Of a stretch of DNA of 64,000 bases, positions 51,216 through 58,586 are shown one piece after another. A program made the translations under genes and the position numbers. Source of the DNA: Robiginitalea sediminis (GTDB lineage Bacteria; Bacteroidota; Bacteroidia; Flavobacteriales; Flavobacteriaceae); the NCBI RefSeq assembly GCF_002198115.1, contig NZ_NGNR01000004.1, forward strand, positions 1 to 64,000. The letters run 5' to 3'. Position 1 is the first letter of the stretch. Each line of letters begins with the position of its first letter. The notes below the pieces were generated by a model. It worked only from the letters and a program-made list of their open reading frames with translations. It made no database searches and was not told where the DNA came from.

Positions 51216-53574
51216 GGAGAAACTCGAGATCTTAAAACGAGCGCTGGAGCGGGAGCGGAAAGCCCACCAGCAGACCTCAGAAGTATTGGGGGAAAAGCTG
51301 CAGGAAATCCGGCAATTGGAAAGTAAACTGGCTAAGGCTTCTTTGAAACTGGAAGAAAGAGCCAAGTCTGAAGAACCCTGGTTCCATCAGTCATTTCAGG
51401 AAATCCTGGACCCTTATATCATTACCGACCTGGATTCCAATGTACAGCGGATGAACCTAGCGGCCATGGCGTTTTTCGGGTACGAGGGAGCCCCCCCTCC
51501 CCTCAGGCTTTTCGACCTGGTGCATCCGGAGGATTTGGCATATACCCGGCAATCGGTCCAGAAACTCTTCGAATTGGGGGCCATGCGAAACTATACGGCC
51601 AGGGTTCGTATTGCCAGTGGTGCATACCGCTACATCCGGGTAAACGGCAGCGTCGTATACGATGCAGCCGGAAAGCCTGAAGTTGTTCATGGGATCATGC
51701 GCGATATAACCTCAGAGAAGGAGCTTGAACAGCTTATCTGGCGCCAGCGTCAGCAACTCGATATTATTGTGGACCATTCCCCCCTTGGAATCGTCCTCTC
51801 CGAAGGCGCTCAAATCTTGAGGTGCAACGTGGCATTTGCCAAAATGCTGGGATACCCCCAACAGGAAGTCATTAAAAAAACCATTTCGGAGATCTCCCAT
51901 CCGGCCGATTACGGGCAGACCAAGGAATTGTATGAAGCCGCAAAAAGCGATGGTTCGCCGACCCTGACTCTCGAAAAACGTTACCTGCGACAGGACGGTA
52001 CATCTATATGGGCCAAAACCCACGTAAGCCTGATCCGCGATAAGCACAATGAGGTGAAGTTCGATGTGGCTTTCATTGAGGATATTACCCAGGAAAAGGA
52101 AATGCAGCGCCAGATTTCCCTGTATGAAAACCGGATCGCAACCCTGGTGCGTAACCTGCGCTCGGGAATTCTGTTCGAAGACCGGACCCGGCACATCCTT
52201 TACACCAACGAGGCTTTTAAAGAACTATTCGGTATCCCGGTGGATATCGGGCAACTCATTGGCATGGACTGTGTGGCTGCCATCGAGGCCTCCAAGGTCC
52301 TGTTTGTAGATGAAGACGGTTTTGTACAGCGTGTAGAGGAAATTGTCGCCAGCCAACGGGAATACCTGGGGGATGAACTGGAACTAAAGGACGGCCGTAC
52401 CTTCCGGCGCGACTACACCCCTGTCATCTCCGAAGGCGAATTCCAGGGCCACCTGTGGACCTACACGGATATTACAACCCTGAAACAGCACCGGCAGAAC
52501 CTGATTAAGGAAAATGAGAAATACCAACGTACGATTTCCAACATGAACATCGGCCTGCTGGAGGTAGATCTGGAGGACAGAATTGAGTGGGCCAATGAGC
52601 AATTCTGCCATTTGAGCGGGTATAACGAGGACGAGTTGCTCGGCAAGGTAGCCCTGGAAGTTATCACGGTGGAGAAGCCCGCCGTCTTTGCCGACAAGGT
52701 AGCCCTGCGTAAACAAGGCACCTCCGATTCATACGAAATCAGGGCCCGTCATAAAAACGGCCAGTGGCGGCAATGGCTCATCAGCGGTGCCCCCAGGTAC
52801 AATGAAAGAGGGGAAGTCATAGGCAGCATAGGTATGCACCTGGATGTTACCGAGCAACGCAACCATGAAAAACAACTCAAGGCGCTCATCCGGGAAGCCG
52901 AACGCAGCAACCGGGAGTTGGAGGAATACGCACATGTGGTTTCCCACGACCTGAAGTCTCCTTTAAGGCGGATCCATACCCTGGTGGAATGGCTCAAGGA
53001 GGGGCATCGCGAGCAGATGGAATCCGAAGCGGTTGGGTATATCGATAAAATCCAATCCAGCCTGGAAGGTATGGATGAGCTTATCGATAAGGTCCTCCAA
53101 TACGCAGGGATTAATGGTTCCCAGCAAAATATCGAAGCGTTCCCGCTTAGGCAGGTCGTTACCAATGTTTACGAAAAAATGGACCTGCCTGCCGGAGTAA
53201 CCGTGGAAATTGCAGACCCGATGCCAGAATTAAAAGCCCAGCGCATCCATTTCCAGCAGCTCTACCAGAACCTCATCGGCAATGCCATTGCCCATAACCC
53301 GTCCAAGAACCTGCAGATACGCATCGGGTGCCAGGATAAGGGCAAGGCATTTGAATGTTTCGTTTCGGACAATGGGGTGGGCATTGCCCGCGACAGGCAG
53401 GACAAAATCTTCAGCATTTTCCACTCCTCGAGCAACCACTACGGGCATACCGGTATTGGCTTGTCCATCGTTAAAAAGATTGTTGAACTCTATGGGGGTA
53501 CCATCACCGTGGAAAGCGAAGAAGGAGCTGGTTCCACATTCCGTTTCTCCCTACCTAAAACCCTCGCAGTATGA
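51202..53574 (+). CDS. soluble multi-PAS histidine kinase, H-NOX partner
   Basis: 790 residues from the ATG at 51202, inside the end of the H-NOX gene; the long upstream frame is a shadow. N-terminal coiled coil (~5-60), four PAS domains (~65-180, 185-300, 310-420, 430-560; recognisable by NLAAMAFFGYE, NVAFAKMLGYP, TNEAFKELFG and WANEQFCHLSGY), then HisKA with phospho-His582 in VVSHDLKSPLRR and a HATPase with LYQNLIGNAIAHN and GIGLSIVKKIVELYGG. No membrane helix. H-NOX binding to the N-terminal coil would modulate activity. Coupled to the Hpt gene by ATGA. Confidence 0.93.
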   Translation: MSRNKEKLEILKRALERERKAHQQTSEVLGEKLQEIRQLESKLAKASLKLEERAKSEEPWFHQSFQEILDPYIITDLDSNVQRMNLAAMAFFGYEGAPPPLRLFDLVHPEDLAYTRQSVQKLFELGAMRNYTARVRIASGAYRYIRVNGSVVYDAAGKPEVVHGIMRDITSEKELEQLIWRQRQQLDIIVDHSPLGIVLSEGAQILRCNVAFAKMLGYPQQEVIKKTISEISHPADYGQTKELYEAAKSDGSPTLTLEKRYLRQDGTSIWAKTHVSLIRDKHNEVKFDVAFIEDITQEKEMQRQISLYENRIATLVRNLRSGILFEDRTRHILYTNEAFKELFGIPVDIGQLIGMDCVAAIEASKVLFVDEDGFVQRVEEIVASQREYLGDELELKDGRTFRRDYTPVISEGEFQGHLWTYTDITTLKQHRQNLIKENEKYQRTISNMNIGLLEVDLEDRIEWANEQFCHLSGYNEDELLGKVALEVITVEKPAVFADKVALRKQGTSDSYEIRARHKNGQWRQWLISGAPRYNERGEVIGSIGMHLDVTEQRNHEKQLKALIREAERSNRELEEYAHVVSHDLKSPLRRIHTLVEWLKEGHREQMESEAVGYIDKIQSSLEGMDELIDKVLQYAGINGSQQNIEAFPLRQVVTNVYEKMDLPAGVTVEIADPMPELKAQRIHFQQLYQNLIGNAIAHNPSKNLQIRIGCQDKGKAFECFVSDNGVGIARDRQDKIFSIFHSSSNHYGHTGIGLSIVKKIVELYGGTITVESEEGAGSTFRFSLPKTLAV

Positions 53575-53888
53575 CTCCAAGCCTGGCCTACCTCCATGAA
53601 CTGGCCCCTAACGATGAAGGGTTCCGCAAGCGATTGCTGCATGTGCTTGTTACCGAGTTTCCGGCGGAATTTGATTCCTACCGGAATGCCGTAGCGGGGC
53701 AGCAGTGGGATACTGCGGTTCACTTCCTGCACAAACTCAAGCACAAAATCGGGATCCTGGGAATGCCTGAGCTCCACGCCCTGGCAGAGGAACATGAGGA
53801 TAACCTGGAAAACGGATTTTCCCCCCTGCATGGAGACATTATGGAGGGGCTACGGATTATAGACGAATTCCTAAAAGCACAGCAATGA
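53571..53888 (+). CDS. Hpt phosphotransfer protein
   Basis: 105 residues, a small helical Hpt with phospho-His54 in FLHKLKHKIGILGM, corresponding to the HxLKG-type motif with His replacing Gly. It overlaps the kinase gene and the LytTR gene by 4 bp each (ATGA at both ends). It likely carries phosphate from a receiver to the next: for instance from the CheY-like protein or the kinase to the LytTR regulator. The kinase itself has no receiver domain, so the route must use the stand-alone receiver. Confidence 0.88.
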   Translation: MTPSLAYLHELAPNDEGFRKRLLHVLVTEFPAEFDSYRNAVAGQQWDTAVHFLHKLKHKIGILGMPELHALAEEHEDNLENGFSPLHGDIMEGLRIIDEFLKAQQ

Positions 53889-54601
53889 CCTGTATTATTG
53901 TAGATGACGATTTAATGGCAAGGGAAATCCTCAAGCAGCTATGCTCGGAAATCGAGGACCTGGTGGTCCTTGGCGAATTTGACAATGCAGGCAAAGCAGT
54001 TTCGTTCCTTACCCAGAATGCGGTGGACCTGGTCTTCCTCGATATCATGCTGCCTGTATTAAACGGTTTTGAAATCCTGGAGTCCTCCGGAACCTCATCC
54101 CGGGTCATTCTGACGACTTCGCACAGCCAGTTCGCCCTGAAATCGTACGAGTATGAAAATGTGGTGGATTACCTGGTAAAACCCATCAAGCCCAAGCGCT
54201 TCCTGCAGGCCATCAGCAACCTGCGCAAGCGCATCCGGCACGAAGACATTACAGAGTCTACCGACACCAGCTCTTCCAAGGATAAGGGAAAGGAGTTCAT
54301 TTACGTCAACATAGACCGCCACCTGATCCAGGTCCCCATAGACCAGATCCTCTTTGTGGAGGCGCAGCGGGACTACGTGCATATCCAGACCATCAGACGG
54401 ATAATCCGCGTGCATACATCCCTTAAGTCTATTCGAGAGAAGTTGGGAGACGAACGGTTCCTGCAGATTCACCGGTCCTTCCTGGTCAACACCGATTACA
54501 TCTCCGACGTTAAAAATGGACATGTCTACGTCAAGAGTTATGTGCTTCCGCTGAGCCGCGGCAACCGTCCGGCCCTGATGGAACACCTGAACCGTGCCTG
54601 A
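53885..54601 (+). CDS. LytTR family response regulator of the H-NOX relay
   Basis: 238 residues: receiver (IIVDDD acidic pocket, Asp53 in FLDIMLP, Lys in LVKPIKP) and a LytTR DNA-binding domain from ~135 (FIYVNIDRHLIQVPIDQILFVEAQRDYVHI, FLQIHRSFLVN, LPLSRGNRPAL). The overlap with hpt and the kinase shows that this is the final output of the NO relay. Candidate target: the 21-bp repeats at 50108-50138 upstream of the operon, and further sites elsewhere. Confidence 0.92.
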   Translation: MTCIIVDDDLMAREILKQLCSEIEDLVVLGEFDNAGKAVSFLTQNAVDLVFLDIMLPVLNGFEILESSGTSSRVILTTSHSQFALKSYEYENVVDYLVKPIKPKRFLQAISNLRKRIRHEDITESTDTSSSKDKGKEFIYVNIDRHLIQVPIDQILFVEAQRDYVHIQTIRRIIRVHTSLKSIREKLGDERFLQIHRSFLVNTDYISDVKNGHVYVKSYVLPLSRGNRPALMEHLNRA

Positions 54602-54659
54602 CACCCTGCCCTGCCAACGTTTTTTTACCGCTAAAAAAGGCACTTAAAGGAACCCTGAA

Positions 54660-54969
54660 ACCATTGGTCTACAGCAACACTCCAATGGTAGGGGTTCATA
54701 TACCGGGATTCAAAAGGATTCGTTTACTTAGTAGCTGAAAGGAACTTCCAGTTTTATAGACATACCTGTTCGCCCTGGTCCTTTTTTTGATGGTTAATGG
54801 TTTTTCTGGACCATTGCAGGCGGGTAAAAGTCATGTTCACTGAAGTTGCCAGGTAATAGACCGGTGCGTGCGAAGGGGCTGCACCACCTGTTTTGAACCA
54901 TCCGGAAGATTGTGCCTCTTCAGGTGAAGTTCCCCCAAACGGGGGCGGTGCTAACCGCCCCCTTTTTTT
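54660..54969 (+). ncRNA. structured non-coding RNA candidate (or long 3' leader/trailer)
   Basis: The region has no credible protein. It contains a chain of stems: ACCATTGG/CCAATGGT (54660-54667 with 54682-54689); CGCC and TGGTCC (54771-54774, 54776-54781) with GGACCA and GGCG (54808-54813, 54819-54822); TTCACTGAAG (54836-54845) with CTTCAGGTGAA (54918-54928, one bulged G) enclosing CAGGT/ACCTG and GGTGC/GCACC; then the terminator. Known RNase P, tmRNA and SRP signature strings were looked for and not seen. It may be an independent sRNA, a trailer of the H-NOX operon or a leader. Promoter not identified. Confidence 0.5.
54941..54969 (+). terminator. strong rho-independent terminator with competing hairpin
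   Basis: GGGGGCGGT (54941-54949) pairs with ACCGCCCCC (54954-54962) over the loop GCTA, followed by seven T (54963-54969). The segment CCCCC at 54932-54936 can pair with GGGGG at 54941-54945 instead, which would disrupt the terminator stem. Confidence 0.92.
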
Positions 54970-55028
54970 ATGCCCTCTTCCCTCCTTTTTGTGCTACTTC
55001 TGTTACAGACTACTATCCGAATGCGCCA

Positions 55029-55036
55029 TAGTTTTG
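55029..55036 (+). promoter_or_regulatory. -7 element TAGTTTTG of the peroxiredoxin gene
   Basis: Perfect TAnnTTTG match 31 nt before the ATG at 55068. It means the peroxiredoxin gene has its own promoter downstream of the strong terminator and need not depend on the H-NOX transcript. The -33 region is not well matched. Confidence 0.6.
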
Positions 55037-55067
55037 CCTGTAAATCAAATCCTTAAAATCGTTTATT

Positions 55068-55736
55068 ATGGAAAATACCCAAAACCCGCAACAGGCCTAC
55101 GCCATGCCGCGCATAGGCGATACCGCGCCGGACTTTGAAGCCCTCACCACCAAAGGGAAGATCAAATTCTCGGACTATGCCCCTGGAAAGTGGGTGGTTA
55201 TGTTCTCCCACCCTGCCGATTTTACCCCGGTTTGTACCACCGAGATGAGCGGCTTTGCCCAGCGTAAAGGGGAGTTCGACGCCCTCAACACCGAACTTAT
55301 CGGGCTGAGTATCGACAGCATCCACGCCCACCTGGGCTGGGTACAAAACGTACGGGAAAACACCGGGATCTACTTCGACTTCCCCATTATTGCCGACCTG
55401 GACATGAAAGTGGCCAAACTGTACGGCATGTTGCAACCCAACGAGAGTGAAACGGCAGCCGTGAGGGCCGTGTTCTTTATAGACCCGGACAAAAAGATCC
55501 GGCTTATCATGTACTACCCCCTCAATGTAGGCCGCAATATGGATGAAATCCTGCGTGCCCTGGATGCCCTCCAGGTTTCCGACAAGCACCGGGTAGCCAT
55601 GCCGCTGGACTGGAAACGCGGGGAGAAAGTGATCGTACCGCCCCCGAAATCCCTGGACGAACTCAACGCACGCCTGGCAGACCAAACCCTCGAAAAGGTG
55701 GACTGGTACCTGGCGAAGAAGGAGCTGCAGAACTAA
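55068..55736 (+). CDS. 1-Cys peroxiredoxin (Prx6/AhpC-TSA family)
   Basis: 222 residues. Peroxidatic Cys56 in FTPVCTTEM with the preceding DFTP; the C-terminal part (VRAVFFIDPDKKIRLIMYYPLNVGRNMDEILRALDALQ) is that of the Prx6 group and no resolving Cys is evident. Reduces peroxides and perhaps peroxynitrite, which makes sense next to a NO sensor and with OxyR in the genome. It has its own promoter and terminator, so it is monocistronic. Confidence 0.93.
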   Translation: MENTQNPQQAYAMPRIGDTAPDFEALTTKGKIKFSDYAPGKWVVMFSHPADFTPVCTTEMSGFAQRKGEFDALNTELIGLSIDSIHAHLGWVQNVRENTGIYFDFPIIADLDMKVAKLYGMLQPNESETAAVRAVFFIDPDKKIRLIMYYPLNVGRNMDEILRALDALQVSDKHRVAMPLDWKRGEKVIVPPPKSLDELNARLADQTLEKVDWYLAKKELQN

Positions 55737-55757
55737 CGGTTAGCGCCCTATGGCATC

Positions 55758-55789
55758 AAAAAAGCCCTCCCGGACAGGGAGGGCTTTTT
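55758..55789. terminator. bidirectional terminator between peroxiredoxin and TonB receptor
   Basis: AAAGCCCTCCC (55761-55771) pairs with GGGAGGGCTTT (55777-55787), 11 bp over a 5-nt loop, with A-runs and T-runs on both sides. It serves both convergent genes (stops at 55736 and 55797). Confidence 0.93.
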
Positions 55790-55796
55790 CATTTTC

Positions 55797-57896
55797 CTAG
55801 AACTGATACTGGAGGTATGCCGAAGCGTTCCTCCCGGGTTCGCGAATACGCGCTCCCGTCAGGTCCTGTTGGTTGTTAAAGGCAAAATTCAGGTGGTCGT
55901 AATACGATTCGTCCAGGAGGTTCAGCAAGGCGAACCCCAGACGCATCCCCTGGGTTAGGTTAAATCCAAACCTGAGGTCCAGGACCCCATAAGACGGGGT
56001 TCGGGTTTCCCCAAAGGAAGGCGCGATATCCTCCTGGCTGCTTGCAAACCGGTACACCAGATCTGCCCACCGGCTGTCCCGCTGGTAGGCCAGACTAACG
56101 CTACCGCTAAGGGGAGGGGTCAGGGGAAGGGATTCTCCCAGGTCCTGGTTTTTGGCGTATACATAGGCCAGGTTAACATCCCATTTGAAATCCCGAAATA
56201 CATCCATGCCCACAGTTGCCTCCACCCCTGTTTTATACGCATCTTCCAGATTCTGGAAACGCTTTACCTCCTGGGGCTGGGCATTTGGCATAAACTTGCG
56301 GTTAAGCTGTGGGTCAATAACGGGCAGGATATAATTGGAAAAATCGCTGTAGTAGGCGGAAAACCCAAAGCGCATGGGGGCCGATAAGCCGTCCCAAGTC
56401 CCCTGTAATCCAATCTCGGCCTGGTGGTTCACTTCCCCGTCCAGTTCCGGATTACCCACGTACTCATAGGGGTCCTGGCCTACCGTAAAATGGTTGATAA
56501 AGCGCTCTATCATACTGGCTGGCCGCACCCCTCTGCCTGCGGCAACTTCCAGGATGACCTTGGGGCCAAGCTGGGTTTTCAAAGACAGATTAGCAGCGAA
56601 ATAGTGCTCTGAACGCCAGCCCAATTCAGGATAAAGGGCCAGGAAATCGGCCTCCGGGTCCCGGATATCGGACCAGACGGCATCCCAACGCAAACCACCG
56701 GTGAGCCAGCTTTTAGGGGAAAGGTTCCAGCGGGCCTCGGAAAAAAACCCGAAGTCGTTTAAAATCGCATCCTGCCAAATCTTGTCGGTAAACAACACCG
56801 GTTCGGGCAAGGGCACCCCCATCATATTGCGCTTCACCAGCCGTTCGCGGTTGCCGGTGCGGTGGATCCCGCTGAAATCCATTCCGTGGAAACTGACCAA
56901 GGCATCGCCCCATTTAAGCCGCGTTTCAGCTTTTCCCCCAAAAGTTCGCGCGTCCACCGCCGCAGAGGCTTCCACCGTTTCGGCATTAGATCGCAAGGCA
57001 TTGGTCATCAGGTGATCTACAAAGGCATGGTAGGCCTTAAAGGTAACAGCCTCTACCTTCTGCCCCTGGGGTTGCCAGCTGTAATCTGCCGAGAGCACGG
57101 AGCTATCGTCGGTCTCGGTATCCATGGGTAACCCGGCGTGGAGGACATCGCGCCCAAAGGACTGCCTCCAGCGCAATTCGAGCCGTTGCCGGTCCGAAAA
57201 ATTATGCCCTAACTGCACCTTGTAATCGAGGCTTTCAAAGGCGGAGGGAACCTCAGAGCCGTCCCCATCCTGGTAATTACCAAAATCGCGCCAGCCTACC
57301 TGGGTACCCAGGTCGGTATTCGCCCAGACTTGTTGCAGCCGCACAGTGGTGAGGTAGGAATCCCCGTTGGACTCATATCCTGTACTCACCTTCCCGTGCA
57401 GGCCATCCCCGAATTCGCGCGGGTTTCGCGTCACCAGGTTGACTACCCCCCCGAAAACGGGGCCGTATCGAACGGAAAAGGGGCCCTTCACTACTTCGAT
57501 CCGCTCTATTTCTTCCGGACTCACATGGGTGGTGATGGGATCCATCCGGTTAGGGCAGGCGTGTAAAACCTTGGTGCCCCCATCGAATTGCACATTGAGC
57601 TGTTCATACATGGAGGCCCTGAAGGAAGGGTCTATGGCGTAATTGCCCCTCCGGATCAGGGCAAAGCCCGGCATATCGCTGAAAAGGTCCGCTACGTTTC
57701 TCGGCTGGACCACTTTCCTGGCCAGGTCCTGGGATTGTTCCGTCATAACGGGATCCAGCATCATATCCCCGACCAGAATCACTTCACTAAGCCGATACAG
57801 GGGCGTTTCCGCCGTATCGGCAGGGATGGCACCGGGGACCTGGCCCCATAGCCATACAGGCAGCGCCCAGAAGAGCACTGCTATCTTGTGTTTCAT
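55797..57896 (-). CDS. OprC/NosA-like copper TonB-dependent receptor
   Basis: 699 residues with a signal peptide ending WLWGQ. Plug domain ~35-165 (ARKVVQPRNVADLFSDMPGF, then a conserved EIERIEVVKGPFSVRYG) and a 22-strand barrel ending YLQYQF. In the plug the sequence HACPNRMDP holds Cys114-x-x-x-Met118 and a barrel loop has His295-x-Met297 (DHLMTNA); these match the CxxxM and HxM copper-binding pairs of Pseudomonas OprC, 181 residues apart here versus 180 there. It would import copper, needed for periplasmic cuproenzymes. Second gene of a minus-strand operon with the 127-residue protein. Confidence 0.9.
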   Translation of the reverse strand: MKHKIAVLFWALPVWLWGQVPGAIPADTAETPLYRLSEVILVGDMMLDPVMTEQSQDLARKVVQPRNVADLFSDMPGFALIRRGNYAIDPSFRASMYEQLNVQFDGGTKVLHACPNRMDPITTHVSPEEIERIEVVKGPFSVRYGPVFGGVVNLVTRNPREFGDGLHGKVSTGYESNGDSYLTTVRLQQVWANTDLGTQVGWRDFGNYQDGDGSEVPSAFESLDYKVQLGHNFSDRQRLELRWRQSFGRDVLHAGLPMDTETDDSSVLSADYSWQPQGQKVEAVTFKAYHAFVDHLMTNALRSNAETVEASAAVDARTFGGKAETRLKWGDALVSFHGMDFSGIHRTGNRERLVKRNMMGVPLPEPVLFTDKIWQDAILNDFGFFSEARWNLSPKSWLTGGLRWDAVWSDIRDPEADFLALYPELGWRSEHYFAANLSLKTQLGPKVILEVAAGRGVRPASMIERFINHFTVGQDPYEYVGNPELDGEVNHQAEIGLQGTWDGLSAPMRFGFSAYYSDFSNYILPVIDPQLNRKFMPNAQPQEVKRFQNLEDAYKTGVEATVGMDVFRDFKWDVNLAYVYAKNQDLGESLPLTPPLSGSVSLAYQRDSRWADLVYRFASSQEDIAPSFGETRTPSYGVLDLRFGFNLTQGMRLGFALLNLLDESYYDHLNFAFNNQQDLTGARIREPGRNASAYLQYQF

Positions 57897-57955
57897 AAGA
57901 TTTCATTTTAATAGGTACGTATGGGCCGGAAACGGATCCGGCCTGTTAATCGGGT

Positions 57956-58339
57956 TTAAACGCACTTGTCCGGCGGGGGGCGGAAACACTTTGAGGCATG
58001 CGCAAAAGCATAGCCGTTCCGGTATGGAGGAACCTGCGTAAAGGCTTTAAAAAGGTTCCAGGAATCGGGTGCGGTGACCCGGACCGGTAAAAACTGGAAT
58101 TCGCTCCAGGAGACCATGGGCATAGCCGGCTCATCTTCGGCCTGTTGGTCGGCCTGGAGCATCCTGCTCAGGTAACACTTGCCATTGCAGTTCATCTTGG
58201 GTTTGTCCTTATTCTCACAAAGACGCTCAATGAAATCCGAGGTGTCCAGGATATAATATGCATAAATGGCCGGCACCCTCAGGATTGCTGTCCAGAGGAT
58301 GATGGCAAGGAGGATCGCATGGCGTTTTCTGGCATCCAT
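57956..58339 (-). CDS. Cys-rich small membrane protein linked to copper receptor
   Basis: 127 residues: basic N-terminus (MDARKRH), hydrophobic helix (AILLAIILWTAILRVPAIYAYYI), then LCENKDKPKMNCNGKCYLSRML with three cysteines and methionines spaced as a likely metal site, and a polar tail with MPMVSW. I recall this pattern as a small protein associated with copper receptors in Bacteroidota; its role, such as holding copper or helping assembly, is open. It precedes the TonB receptor by 59 nt. The -7 element at 58347-58354 leaves only about two nucleotides of leader. Confidence 0.75.
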   Translation of the reverse strand: MDARKRHAILLAIILWTAILRVPAIYAYYILDTSDFIERLCENKDKPKMNCNGKCYLSRMLQADQQAEDEPAMPMVSWSEFQFLPVRVTAPDSWNLFKAFTQVPPYRNGYAFAHASKCFRPPPDKCV

Positions 58340-58346
58340 TTCCTCA

Positions 58347-58354
58347 CAAAACTA
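58347..58354 (-). promoter_or_regulatory. minus-strand -7 element TAGTTTTG of the copper receptor operon
   Basis: CAAAACTA on the plus strand is TAGTTTTG on the minus strand, a perfect TAnnTTTG. It lies 8 nt before the start codon at 58339, so the mRNA would be nearly leaderless. The centre of operator 1 (58377-58390) is 36.5 bp upstream of its last G. Confidence 0.6.
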
Positions 58355-58376
58355 CATCTACCGAAAGGGGAACAAA

Positions 58377-58390
58377 GTGACAAATGTCAC
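58377..58390. promoter_or_regulatory. operator 1, Crp/Fnr-type palindrome GTGAC-N4-GTCAC
   Basis: GTGACAAATGTCAC is a perfect 5-4-5 palindrome. Read as GTGA-N6-TCAC it equals the core of the CRP consensus. Its centre (58383.5) lies 36.5 bp upstream of the minus-strand -7 element's last base (58347), i.e. about -42 from the likely transcription start, the class II activator position. Confidence 0.7.
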
Positions 58391-58412
58391 AAACGGGTAA
58401 AATAGGGGCAAT

Positions 58413-58426
58413 GTAACCTGCGTCAC
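58413..58426. promoter_or_regulatory. operator 2, imperfect palindrome GTAAC-N4-GTCAC
   Basis: GTAACCTGCGTCAC has the same 5-4-5 layout with one mismatch between the arms. It lies between the other two sites, about 78 bp upstream of the minus-strand start, and could be a co-operative or weaker site. Confidence 0.55.
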
Positions 58427-58522
58427 GTATAGGCGAATTACGCCGCCTCTTTCCTATCCTCCTCCACGGACCATCGACCATAAGCGGAACGCACAGGCAC
58501 CCAAAACAGCCCTGGTCACTCC

Positions 58523-58536
58523 GTAACGAATGTTAC
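58523..58536. promoter_or_regulatory. operator 3, palindrome GTAAC-N4-GTTAC
   Basis: GTAACGAATGTTAC is a perfect 5-4-5 palindrome. Its centre (58529.5) is 36.5 bp upstream of the last base (58566) of the plus-strand -7 element, the same distance as for operator 1 and the minus-strand promoter. Confidence 0.7.
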
Positions 58537-58558
58537 TGACTGCGGCTTCCTGCCCGCC

Positions 58559-58566
58559 TAATTTTG
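58559..58566 (+). promoter_or_regulatory. plus-strand -7 element TAATTTTG of the efflux operon
   Basis: TAATTTTG is a perfect TAnnTTTG match 20 nt before the ATG at 58587. No -33 TTG is visible at standard spacing; operator 3 occupies that region, as expected for an activator-dependent promoter. Confidence 0.7.
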
Positions 58567-58586
58567 CCCTGTAAATTGTTTTCAAC

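Noticed and set aside
54660-54969. RNase P RNA, tmRNA or SRP RNA in the structured region
   Set aside because: I looked for their conserved strings (GAGGAAAGTCC-type, GGTTTCGAC-type and GGAAGGAAGCAGC-type) and found none.
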